Shown piece by piece: positions 1-6,024 of a stretch of DNA of 6,066 bases. The position numbers and the translations under genes are program-made. The stretch is from the NCBI GenBank assembly GCA_937907415.1, contig CALCHY010000221.1, forward strand, positions 1 through 6,066, given 5' to 3'. Numbering within the stretch: the stretch's first letter is position 1; every line of letters starts with the position of its first letter. The notes beneath the pieces are model-generated. The model was not told where the DNA came from, made no database searches, and saw nothing but the letters and a program-made list of their open reading frames with translations. The stretch is from an uncultured Trueperaceae bacterium. GTDB lineage: Bacteria; Deinococcota; Deinococci; Deinococcales; Trueperaceae.

Positions 1-345
1 CGCTCGAGTTGGCTCGAGGTCATGAACCTCGACTTCGTGAGGACGGCGCGCAGCAAAGGCCTAGCCGAGCCCCGCGTGCACCTCAAGCACGTGTTCAAGA
101 ACGCCTTCATCCCGGTGCTCACGATCCTCGGGCTCATGCTGCCGCGCCTAGTCGGCGGTTCCGCGATCGTCGAGTCGCTCTTCAGTTGGCCGGGCATCGG
201 CTCGATGGCCGTCAACTCCGCCGTGAGCCGCGACGCCACCGTGATATTGGGAACGACGCTGTTCGTGTCGGCCGGTGTGATCGTGAGTAACCTCGTCATC
301 GACGTGCTCTACGGCATCGTCGACCCCCGGATCAGGTACGACTGA
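1..345 (+). CDS. DppB/OppB-family ABC transporter permease, C-terminal part (partial at the left edge)
   Basis: Inner-membrane permease of a peptide-type ABC importer (BPD_transp_1 family); only the last 114 codons are in the window. The reading frame is open from base 1, and the ATG at 22 is an internal methionine: the codons before it read RSSWLEV, matching the RSSMLEVL-type sequence that normally precedes this point in DppB proteins. The visible part starts in the cytoplasmic EAA loop (VRTARSKGL, then HVFKNAFIP), which docks on the ATPase. It continues with the conserved IVESLFSWPGIG segment, a final hydrophobic helix (about TTLFVSAGVIVSNLVIDVLY), and the typical ending YGIVDPRIRYD. The stop codon shares one base with the start of the next permease gene, the usual DppB-DppC arrangement. 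Substrate cannot be told from this fragment: dipeptide, oligopeptide, nickel and related importers share this architecture. Confidence 0.95.
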   Translation, partial: RSSWLEVMNLDFVRTARSKGLAEPRVHLKHVFKNAFIPVLTILGLMLPRLVGGSAIVESLFSWPGIGSMAVNSAVSRDATVILGTTLFVSAGVIVSNLVIDVLYGIVDPRIRYD

Positions 346-1220
346 TGACCACTGCCGTCACCCGCAAGCGCCGCACCGTATGGCAGGTCTTCTTCGCAAG
401 CCTCGGGCGCAACAAGCTCGCCCTCTTCGGCGGGATCTGGTTGGTGCTCCTCTGTGGGGTGCTCGTCTTCGAGCCGATCCTGCCCCTGCCGTCCCCTACT
501 CGTATCGACATCTCCAACACTTTCGCCGGTCCGAGCGCGGCCCACCTGCTCGGGACGGACGAGAACGGGCGCGACGTCCTCGCGCGCCTCATCGACGGCG
601 GCCGCGTGTCCATCCTGGTTGGGCTCGTTGCCGCGCTCCTCACCATGCTGATCGGCGGCACCCTAGGGGTGGTAGCTGGTTACGCGGGCGGCTCTGTCGA
701 CCGCGTCATCATGCGCGTCACGGACGGCGTTCTCTCCATCCCGGTCTTCTTCTTGCTCCTCGCCGTCGTTGCGCTGTTCGGGTCGAGCATCACCGTGCTC
801 GTGCTCGCCTTGTCGTTCACGCGCTGGATGGGCCCAGCGCGTCTGATCAGGGGTGAGATCCTCCGCGTCAAGGAGCTCGAGTACGCTACCGCCGTCAAGG
901 GGTTGGGGGCGGGGCACTTACGCATCATGTTCCGTCACCTGCTGCCCCAGGCCATGCCGTCTCTCATCGTTGCAACCTCCATCGGCGTCGGCAACGTCAT
1001 GCTCGTCGAGGCGGGGTTGAGCTTCCTCGGCCTCGGTATCCTGCCGCCCACCGCGTCGTGGGGCAACATGCTCACCGCCAGTCAGTTCTACATGTGGTCG
1101 GCGCCGCAACTCGCCGTTTACCCGGGGCTGATGATCCTGCTCACCGTTCTCGCCTTCAACGCAGTAGGCGACGTCATTCGCGACACCCTGGACCCTCGGC
1201 GCCGCGCCGGAGGGGATTAA
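345..1220 (+). CDS. DppC/OppC-family ABC transporter permease
   Basis: Second membrane subunit of the same peptide-type ABC importer, 291 residues, a normal length for the family. An N-terminal OppC_N-like stretch with the first membrane helix (about 24-46) is followed by the family signature HLLGTDENGRDVLARLI (68-83). Further hydrophobic segments lie at about 88-112, 131-158, 206-225 and 258-277. The EAA loop is at about 180-205 (YATAVKGLGAG, then FRHLLPQAMP), followed by EAGLSFLGLG (222-231), WGNML (239-243) and the C-terminal FNAVGDVIRDTLDPR. The ATG overlaps the upstream stop by one base (TGATG at 343-347), indicating translational coupling and equimolar permease synthesis. There is no distinct Shine-Dalgarno, as expected for a coupled start. 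No ATPase genes follow; a dehydrogenase gene does, so the DppD/F-type ATPases are either upstream of the window or elsewhere. Family is secure; substrate is unknown. Confidence 0.96.
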   Translation: MTTAVTRKRRTVWQVFFASLGRNKLALFGGIWLVLLCGVLVFEPILPLPSPTRIDISNTFAGPSAAHLLGTDENGRDVLARLIDGGRVSILVGLVAALLTMLIGGTLGVVAGYAGGSVDRVIMRVTDGVLSIPVFFLLLAVVALFGSSITVLVLALSFTRWMGPARLIRGEILRVKELEYATAVKGLGAGHLRIMFRHLLPQAMPSLIVATSIGVGNVMLVEAGLSFLGLGILPPTASWGNMLTASQFYMWSAPQLAVYPGLMILLTVLAFNAVGDVIRDTLDPRRRAGGD

Positions 1221-1224
1221 GGAG
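1219..1224 (+). promoter_or_regulatory. Shine-Dalgarno that fixes the GTG start of the dehydrogenase
   Basis: AAGGAG overlaps the TAA stop of the permease gene and ends four bases before GTG at 1229. The dehydrogenase reading frame stays open upstream to 1058 inside the permease gene, so this site decides the start. No ATG lies near it in frame; the next in-frame methionine is about 50 codons in, which would cut into the substrate domain. Confidence 0.75.
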
Positions 1225-1228
1225 ACCA

Positions 1229-2206
1229 GTGCCCCACACCAACCAGCCTCCCTTCGAGGTGCTCATCAGCCACTTGTACGAGAAGCGGCACGTCGAGCGC
1301 CTCATCGCCGACTTCCCGGACGTGAACTTCACGCAGTTGCCAGCCGCCGCGCCGTGGCCGGAGGTCGTCGGCCGGGCTAACGCGATGCTCTTCGCTGGGC
1401 TCAAGAAGCCAGAACTAAGCGCCCTCTTGCGCAGTGCCCCGCAACTAAAGTGGCTGCACACCGGCTCGGCCGGCTTCGATTGGGTGATGGTCCCAGAAGT
1501 CGAGGAGCAGGGCATCGTCGTCACGCGCTCGCTCGACGTCATGAGCATCCCGATGGCCGAGTTCGTCCTCGCCGCCATGCTGCAGCACGCCAAGAACCTG
1601 CCCGCGTTGGCCGCCGCCCAGGCGCGCCGCGAGTGGACGCTGCCCCTCCACCAGGAACTGCGCGGCAAGGAGGTCCTGGTGGTCGGCGCTGGCAGCATCG
1701 GCACGCGCGTTGCCGGTCTCTGCCGGGCGTTCGGCATGCGCGTAGTCGGCGTCAACCGCAGCGGTGGCACCAACATGGCCTTCGACGAGCTGCACACGGC
1801 CAACGCGCTCGACGACCTCCTGCCGACCGCCGATCACGTGGTGCTGACGGCGCCGGGCACGAGTGAGACGCACGGCCTGCTCGACGAGCGGCGCTTCGGC
1901 CTCATGAAGCGGGGAGCGTACCTCGTCAACGTGGCGCGCGGAGCGCTGGTCGTGGAAGCGGCCCTGCTCGCCGCGCTCGCGTCAGGCCACTTGGCTGGCG
2001 CCTGCCTAGACGCCTACGCCGTCGAGCCCCTCCCGGCAGACAGCCCACTGTGGAGCGCAGAGAACTTGTTCATCAGCCCCCACACCTCGTACCGCACGCC
2101 AGAGATCAGGGGCCGCGTGTTCGACGAGTTCGCAGCCAACCTACGCTCCCGCCTCGCGGGCGAGCCGTTGGCCGGCCTCATGCGCAACCCGGCTTTGGGT
2201 TACTGA
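1229..2206 (+). CDS. D-isomer-specific 2-hydroxyacid dehydrogenase (probably NADPH-preferring)
   Basis: Cytoplasmic oxidoreductase interconverting 2-keto acids and D-2-hydroxy acids with a nicotinamide cofactor; 325 residues from the GTG, normal for the family. The split substrate domain (about 1-110 and 290-325) encloses a Rossmann domain with the nucleotide motif GAGSIG at 153-158. The catalytic set is complete: Arg237 (NVARG), Glu266 (AVEPLP) and His285 (SPHTS). At the end of the second Rossmann strand, where NAD-specific enzymes carry Asp or Glu, the sequence is VNRSGG (Asn176-Arg177-Ser178). The missing acid and the added Arg suggest NADPH use and hence a reductase role such as glyoxylate/hydroxypyruvate or other 2-keto-acid reduction; this is inference. 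It starts 8 bases after the permease stop, so it is very probably co-transcribed with the importer and may process something imported. The exact substrate cannot be read from the sequence; formate or phosphoglycerate dehydrogenase identities are less likely given its short length and lack of extra domains. Confidence 0.92.
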   Translation: MPHTNQPPFEVLISHLYEKRHVERLIADFPDVNFTQLPAAAPWPEVVGRANAMLFAGLKKPELSALLRSAPQLKWLHTGSAGFDWVMVPEVEEQGIVVTRSLDVMSIPMAEFVLAAMLQHAKNLPALAAAQARREWTLPLHQELRGKEVLVVGAGSIGTRVAGLCRAFGMRVVGVNRSGGTNMAFDELHTANALDDLLPTADHVVLTAPGTSETHGLLDERRFGLMKRGAYLVNVARGALVVEAALLAALASGHLAGACLDAYAVEPLPADSPLWSAENLFISPHTSYRTPEIRGRVFDEFAANLRSRLAGEPLAGLMRNPALGY

Positions 2207-2209
2207 GCG

Positions 2210-3097
2210 TCACTTGCTCTGCGAGAGGGCGAAGCCGCGCATGAACTGCTCCTGCAGGAGCATGAACACCAGCAGCGGCGGCAGGATGGTCAGGAGGGCT
2301 CCCGCCATCACGTAACCCCACTGGACCCCCTCGCCGGTACCTATGATCAGGTTCAGGCCGACCTGCACGACCTGCAGCTCTTCGCGGCGGATGATGACCC
2401 TCGGCCACAGGTACTGGTCCCACACGTACACGAACTGGATGACCGCCAACGCCCCGATGGTGTTGGCGCTCATCGGCACGAGTATCCGCGTCAGGAAGCG
2501 CAGCGGCCCGGCGCCGTCCATCCTGGCCGCGTCCGCGAGTTCCCTCGGAATCGACATGAAGTGCTGACGGAACAGGAAGATGCCTGTGGCCGACGCAAGG
2601 AACGGGATGGTGAGGGCGAGGAAGCTGTTCGACCAACCGAACCCGTGAGGTAGCGGCTTGAGGAGGACCGTTGCCGGGTTCTGGAACCACGCCCAGAAGG
2701 CAGCCCACGATGCGGGCGGCCGTTGGGCGATGAGGTCGAAGAGCGGCACGATCAGCACTTCGGTAGGCAGCATGAGGGTAAGCAATATGAGGATGAAAAC
2801 TACGGATTTACCGCGGAAATTGAAGTAGACGAGGGCTAGGCCCGCCAGCAGCGCCGTGACCGTCTTGCCTAGGGTGACGACGAAGGCGATGAACAGCGAG
2901 TTGCGGATGAACATGCCCAACTGCGCCTTCACCCACACGGCCTCGACGTTCGTGAGCAACTCTCGCCCTGGCAGCAGGCTGGGGGTGAGGACGGCCGCGT
3001 TCGACTGCGTAGCCTTGATCGCGGCGAACAACACGGGCGCCATGACGAACAGGCAGGCCAAAGCGAGGAGCAGGTGAGTCAGCCAGCGCTTCGGCAC
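2210..3097 (-). CDS. ugpE: Glycerol-3-phosphate/glycerophosphodiester ABC transporter permease UgpE
   Basis: Second membrane permease of the Ugp importer (MalG-type CUT1 family), 295 residues. It follows E. coli UgpE closely: VTLGKTVTALLAG (75-87), LTLMLPTEVLIVPLFD (106-121), FLASATGIFLFRQHFMSIP (166-184), the EAA loop ELADAARMDGAGPLRFL (186-202) then ILVP, WDQYLWP (226-232) and the IGTGEG segment (252-257). Membrane segments are about 7-27, 65-91, 98-122, 157-177, 212-230 and 263-282. Compared with E. coli UgpE there is an extra stretch of roughly 27 residues at about 126-155, between the TLMLP helix and the ALTIPF helix. The start is GTG directly abutting the TGA stop of ugpA (TGAGTG), with a G-rich ribosome site (GGGGGT) within the end of ugpA; translation is therefore coupled. 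No ugpC follows: the next gene is convergent, 3 bases beyond the stop. Confidence 0.94.
   Translation of the reverse strand: MPKRWLTHLLLALACLFVMAPVLFAAIKATQSNAAVLTPSLLPGRELLTNVEAVWVKAQLGMFIRNSLFIAFVVTLGKTVTALLAGLALVYFNFRGKSVVFILILLTLMLPTEVLIVPLFDLIAQRPPASWAAFWAWFQNPATVLLKPLPHGFGWSNSFLALTIPFLASATGIFLFRQHFMSIPRELADAARMDGAGPLRFLTRILVPMSANTIGALAVIQFVYVWDQYLWPRVIIRREELQVVQVGLNLIIGTGEGVQWGYVMAGALLTILPPLLVFMLLQEQFMRGFALSQSK
2247..2262. repeat. Perfect 16-bp palindrome inside the 3' end of ugpE
   Basis: TGCTCCTGCAGGAGCA is its own reverse complement. It lies in the last codons of ugpE (around MLLQEQFM) and 41 bases past the stop of the convergent dehydrogenase gene. As RNA it can fold into a 6-bp stem with a TGCA loop on either strand. 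No T-run follows in either direction, so it is not a standard intrinsic terminator. It may be chance within coding sequence. Confidence 0.5.
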
Positions 3098-4027
3098 TCA
3101 AGCACCCCCGTAGTACACGCGCCTGCTGCCGAAACGGAACTGCATTACCGTCACCAACGCCACCAATGCCAGCAAGACCACGCTTTCTGCCGCTGCGAAG
3201 CCTAGGTTGGCCGCGCCGCCGAAGCCGTCCTGATAGATCTTGTAGATGAGCGTGCTCGTCACGCCGGCCTGGTCGAAAGGCGGCGAACCGACAGGGCCGC
3301 CGGCCGTGAGGATGTCGATGAGGCCGAAGGTGTCGAAGAAGGCGTAAACCAAGTTGGTGAAGACGAGGAAGAACGTCATGGGCGAGAGGAGAGGCAGGGT
3401 GACGGCGAAGAAGCGCTGAACGGCCGTCGCGCCGTCGATCTGCGCCGCCTCGCCGAGTTCGGCTGGCACGTTCTGCAGGGCCGCAAGGTAGAAGACGATG
3501 TTGTAACCGAGGTTCTTCCAGATGGCCGCCATGCTGACTACCGCGAACGCTAGTTGCGGCGTGTCGAGCCAGCGCGGCTTGATGCCGAACGAGGCGTTGA
3601 GCAGTTGGTTGATGACCCCAACCTCAGGGTTGAACATGAACAGGAAGATAGTGCCGGCCACCGCAGGGGAGAGCGCGAACGGCCAGATGAGCAAGAGGCG
3701 ATAGATGCGCGAGCCGCGTACGGGCTGGTTCGCGAGAACGGCTAGTGCCAAGCTGACGCTGAGGCCGACGAGCACCACCACGCCGCTGAAGAGGACCGTC
3801 TGCAGCAGGACCTGGCGAAAGCCGGGCGCCAGCACGCCCGTGAAGATGTTGCGGAAGTTCTCGATGCCGATGTACTTCTGTGTGCCGAGGAACAAGTTGC
3901 TGCGGTAAAGGCTCAGTACGAACGACTGGATCACGGGGAAGTAGAGGAAGAGTAAGAGGATGAGGATGGTCGGCAGTAGCAGCAGCCACGGCAGCGAGCG
4001 GCTTCTGAAGACTGGGCTACCTCTCAT
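3098..4027 (-). CDS. ugpA: Glycerol-3-phosphate/glycerophosphodiester ABC transporter permease UgpA
   Basis: First membrane permease of the Ugp importer (MalF-type CUT1 family), 309 residues against about 295 in E. coli. It starts like E. coli UgpA (SPVFRSRSLPWLLLLP) and keeps its landmarks: RGSRIYRLLLIWPFALSPAVAG (104-125), FNPEVGVIN (132-140), IWKNLGYNIVFYLAALQ (169-185), the ATPase-docking EAA loop ELGEAAQIDGATAVQRFF (190-207) then LPL, NLVYAFFDTF (225-234), TSTLIYKIYQDGF (257-269) and a terminal helix ending VMQFRFGSRRVYY. Membrane segments are about 12-33, 77-99, 108-132, 158-182, 213-232 and 278-297. A small insertion (GSPPFDQAG, 247-255) interrupts the GGPV-to-STLIYKIY segment compared with E. 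coli. The ATG is preceded by AAGGGGAG at good spacing. The gene lies 123 bases after ugpB, with a hairpin in the gap, and is fused end-to-start with ugpE. Confidence 0.95.
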   Translation of the reverse strand: MRGSPVFRSRSLPWLLLLPTILILLLFLYFPVIQSFVLSLYRSNLFLGTQKYIGIENFRNIFTGVLAPGFRQVLLQTVLFSGVVVLVGLSVSLALAVLANQPVRGSRIYRLLLIWPFALSPAVAGTIFLFMFNPEVGVINQLLNASFGIKPRWLDTPQLAFAVVSMAAIWKNLGYNIVFYLAALQNVPAELGEAAQIDGATAVQRFFAVTLPLLSPMTFFLVFTNLVYAFFDTFGLIDILTAGGPVGSPPFDQAGVTSTLIYKIYQDGFGGAANLGFAAAESVVLLALVALVTVMQFRFGSRRVYYGGA

Positions 4028-4090
4028 GCGCTCCCCTTAGCGACTCACTAGCGCCGCGGCTAGGTGGTTCTCGTCGGCGCGGCTAGCGGC

Positions 4091-4123
4091 TGGGGTCGCC
4101 GCGTGTTGCGTGCGGCGACCCCA
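4091..4123 (-). other. Hairpin in the ugpB-ugpA intergenic gap
   Basis: TGGGGTCGCCGC at 4091-4102 is perfectly complementary to GCGGCGACCCCA at 4112-4123, giving a 12-bp GC-rich stem with a 9-base loop. It lies 27 bases after the ugpB stop and 63 bases before the ugpA start, in a 123-base gap holding no gene. No T-run follows on the minus (transcribed) strand. It therefore looks less like a full intrinsic terminator than like an mRNA-stabilising or attenuating stem of the kind known between malE and malF, allowing more binding protein than permease. That role is inference. Confidence 0.7.
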
Positions 4124-4150
4124 ATGAATCAGACGGTGATGACGTGCGGT

Positions 4151-5452
4151 TTAGAAGTTGGCGTTGTACTCGGCGAGGGCCGCGTCGGCTAGGCGCTTGG
4201 CTTCTTCCAATGCGGACTCAACGGTGGCGCCAGCGAGGACCTTCTGAACGGCCTGCTCGACGATGGTGCGGGTGGCCTGGAAGGTGCCCATGAGCGCGCC
4301 TGCAGTAGCCGAGTTGGGGATGGTGTCAAGGAGTTGGTCGAAGGCCGTGCTGGCGTTCGGGAACTCGGTGAACCAGCCCTCGTCACGCAGGAGTTGCACG
4401 CTGCTGATGCGCACCGGGTAGTAGCCGGTTGCCTTGTGCCACGACACCATGTTCTCTGCGTTCGTCATGTACAGGACGAAGTCGCGGGCAACGAGGAGCT
4501 CTTCCATCGGGTGGTCGCGGACGATCCACACGCTGGCGCCCCCGATCACGACGCCGTTGCGGGTTACGCCGTCCTGGATTGGCAGCATGCCTGTAACGAG
4601 CTCGAACTTGTCGCCGACGGCGTTGGTGATGTTGACGAGGTCAGCGGTCGAGGTGATGTGGAACATGACCTTGCCGTTGGTGAAGATGGCGTCCGAGCCG
4701 TCCCAGTCCTCGAGCTTGCCCGTGTAGGTGTAGTAGCCCTTGTCGTTCATGGCCTTCCACCAGTTGAAGACGTTGGTCACGGCCTCGGACGTGAGTAGGA
4801 CTTCGGTGGCGCGCCCGGCGCGCCCGTTGTCATTGTTCACGAGCGTTGCGCCCTGCTCAGCGACCCACTGCTCGACGAACCAACCGTTGAGGCTTACCCC
4901 GAAGCACTTGACGTCGGAGGTGAGGACCCCGGCCGCTGCCGCTGCGTCGCAGGCGGCCAGCATCTCGGAGTAGGTGAGTGGCACCGTCGTCACGCCAGCT
5001 GCGTCCATCAGGGTCTTGTTGGCGTAGGTGATGGGGCTGGAGGAGTTGAAGGGGATGGAGTTCACTTGCCCGTCGATGGTGTAGTAGTTCAGTACCGGGG
5101 CGATGTAATCAGAGGTGTCGAACTCGCCAAGTTCGCCGACGGGGATGAAGATGCCGGAGTCGACGGCGATCTGGCTGCCTACCTCGTAAAGCTGCACGAG
5201 GTGGGGAGGGTTACCCTGGCGAGCCGCAAGAACGGCCGCCTGCTGCGTTTCAGGGTAGCTGCCCTTGCGCTCGCCGACCATCACGTACGGCCGACCGTCC
5301 TCGGCGAGTTGAGCGTTGAACTCGGTCATGCGGTCTTGGATCCAACCAGAGCGGTTGGCGTCCGAGAATGCATACCAGAACTCTATTTGGGTTTGGGCGA
5401 GTACGAACGAGAGCGAGGCGAGGGTAGCTATGGCGAAAATAACGCGTTTCAC
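4151..5452 (-). CDS. ugpB: Periplasmic glycerol-3-phosphate/glycerophosphodiester-binding protein UgpB
   Basis: Extracytoplasmic substrate-binding protein delivering ligand to UgpA/UgpE; 433 residues, close to E. coli UgpB (438). A Sec signal peptide (KR, hydrophobic core, cleavage after VLA at about residue 19) lacks a lipobox cysteine, so the mature protein should be free in a periplasm. UgpB landmarks run in order: IEFWYAFS (23-30), GSYPE (64-68), LYEVGSQ (88-94), IPFNSSSPITYANK (133-146), KCFGVSLNGW (182-191), NDKGYYTYTGK (236-246), VIGGASVWI (302-310), WHKATGYYPV (338-347) and TRTIVEQ (394-400). Matched by eye to E. coli, contact residues Tyr66, Glu90, Ser138, Tyr344 and Arg395 are kept. 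The ligand-stacking tryptophan (mature Trp169 in E. coli) is Leu188, with a one-residue gap before it, so the preferred ligand may be a glycerophosphodiester such as glycerophosphocholine. The GTG start is chosen because a strong AGGAGGT precedes it and the signal peptide begins there. Confidence 0.94.
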   Translation of the reverse strand: MKRVIFAIATLASLSFVLAQTQIEFWYAFSDANRSGWIQDRMTEFNAQLAEDGRPYVMVGERKGSYPETQQAAVLAARQGNPPHLVQLYEVGSQIAVDSGIFIPVGELGEFDTSDYIAPVLNYYTIDGQVNSIPFNSSSPITYANKTLMDAAGVTTVPLTYSEMLAACDAAAAAGVLTSDVKCFGVSLNGWFVEQWVAEQGATLVNNDNGRAGRATEVLLTSEAVTNVFNWWKAMNDKGYYTYTGKLEDWDGSDAIFTNGKVMFHITSTADLVNITNAVGDKFELVTGMLPIQDGVTRNGVVIGGASVWIVRDHPMEELLVARDFVLYMTNAENMVSWHKATGYYPVRISSVQLLRDEGWFTEFPNASTAFDQLLDTIPNSATAGALMGTFQATRTIVEQAVQKVLAGATVESALEEAKRLADAALAEYNANF

Positions 5453-5456
5453 GTCG

Positions 5457-5463
5457 ACCTCCT
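5457..5463 (-). promoter_or_regulatory. Strong Shine-Dalgarno of ugpB
   Basis: AGGAGGT on the minus strand ends four bases before the GTG at 5452. It is the best ribosome site in the window and supports GTG as the true ugpB start and a high synthesis rate, as expected for a binding protein needed in excess of its permeases. Confidence 0.8.
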
Positions 5464-5514
5464 ACATTGTCGAAGGCTAAGCCTCCGCATGGCCTTGAAA
5501 AGCCCGGTACCTGC

Positions 5515-5520
5515 ACTATA
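5515..5520 (-). promoter_or_regulatory. Candidate -10 box of a ugpB promoter
   Basis: TATAGT (5 of 6 to the TATAAT consensus) lies in the 128-base gap between msrB and ugpB, about 60 bases upstream of the ugpB start, leaving a leader of roughly 55 bases. No convincing -35 box is found at 16-18 bases upstream (that position reads CCACTT/GCCACT). The 8-bp palindrome GTGGCCAC at 5539-5546 covers that -35 position instead, so activator dependence or a regulator site is possible. No recognisable PhoB box (CTGTCAT repeats) is visible. This is a guess from motif and position. Confidence 0.4.
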
Positions 5521-5580
5521 CGACCGTGAGGCTCCAAAGTGGCCACGGGTCAAACGTAGGACGTCGTTGTCAGGCAGAGG

Positions 5581-6018
5581 TCAGCTCCCAGGCGCCTCCC
5601 CTTCGTCGGGCGCTGGAACGAAGTTCAACGCGGCCGAGTTGATGCAGTAGCGCAGCCCTTTCGGCCCCGGCCCGTCGGGGAAGACGTGCCCTAGGTGCGC
5701 TCCGCACGTTGCGCACCGCACTTCGGTGCGCTGCATGCCGTGCGAGAGGTCCTCATGAGTCGTGACGTGACCCTGCGCCGCCACCTCTGAGAAGCTCGGC
5801 CAGCCGCAGTTCGAGTGAAACTTGTCCGGCGCGTCGAAGAGTTCGGTGCCGCAGACCACGCAGCGGTAATCGCCTGGTGCGAAGTGATCCCAGAACTCAC
5901 CCGTGAACGGCGCCTCCGTGCCAGCTTCCTGCGTTACGCGCCACTCCAGCGGGCTCAAGCGCCCGCGGAGTTCTGCAGGCGTTTCTAGCTTCGTGTCGTG
6001 TTCACCGTTCTGTCTCAT
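5581..6018 (-). CDS. msrB: Peptide-methionine (R)-S-oxide reductase MsrB
   Basis: Repairs oxidised proteins by reducing the R epimer of methionine sulfoxide, normally with thioredoxin as electron donor. The 145 residues are close to E. coli MsrB (137). All parts of the single SelR domain are present: the TEAPFTGEFWDHF segment (34-46); a structural zinc site of two CxxC pairs (Cys53/Cys56 in CVVC and Cys102/Cys105 in CATC); recycling-position Cys71 in NCGWPSF; LSHGMQRTEVRC; HLGHVFPDGP (108-117); and catalytic Cys125 in RYCINSAAL. It is therefore the cysteine (not selenocysteine) form, with a likely disulfide-recycling mechanism. There is no signal peptide or membrane helix, so it is expected in the cytoplasm, and it is not fused to MsrA. 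The ATG at 6018 has no Shine-Dalgarno but a -10-like box six bases upstream, suggesting leaderless translation. It is co-directional with ugpB across 128 bases but functionally unrelated. Confidence 0.96.
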   Translation of the reverse strand: MRQNGEHDTKLETPAELRGRLSPLEWRVTQEAGTEAPFTGEFWDHFAPGDYRCVVCGTELFDAPDKFHSNCGWPSFSEVAAQGHVTTHEDLSHGMQRTEVRCATCGAHLGHVFPDGPGPKGLRYCINSAALNFVPAPDEGEAPGS

Positions 6019-6024
6019 GACCGA

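Noticed and set aside
22..345. ATG at 22 as a gene start for the first permease
   Set aside because: The frame is open to the window edge and the residues before it match the family, so this is an internal methionine of a gene cut by the window.
1058..1228. In-frame upstream extension of the dehydrogenase from an ATG inside the dppC-like gene
   Set aside because: The added residues are Arg- and His-rich read-out of the permease gene in another frame, unlike any dehydrogenase N-terminus, and a good Shine-Dalgarno precedes GTG at 1229.
1174..1803. Open frame of 209 codons on the minus strand opposite the dehydrogenase
   Set aside because: The dehydrogenase on the plus strand has complete catalytic and cofactor motifs; the antisense product is Ser/Arg/Pro-rich with no family likeness.
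2178..2708. Open frame of 176 codons on the minus strand overlapping ugpE in another frame
   Set aside because: Pro/Arg/Gly-rich shadow of ugpE, whose own frame carries the full set of UgpE motifs.
5473..5496. Small inverted repeat (AAGGC/GCCTT) in the ugpB leader, with a competing AGGC-TAA-GCCT fold
   Set aside because: Stems of 4-5 bp without a T-run or a known riboswitch core; not enough to call a leader regulator or an msrB terminator.
5066..5650. Open frame of 194 codons on the plus strand, antisense to ugpB and running into the msrB end
   Set aside because: It lies opposite a clear ugpB gene and across the ugpB promoter gap, has no ribosome site and no recognisable domain; long antisense frames are expected in GC-rich coding DNA.
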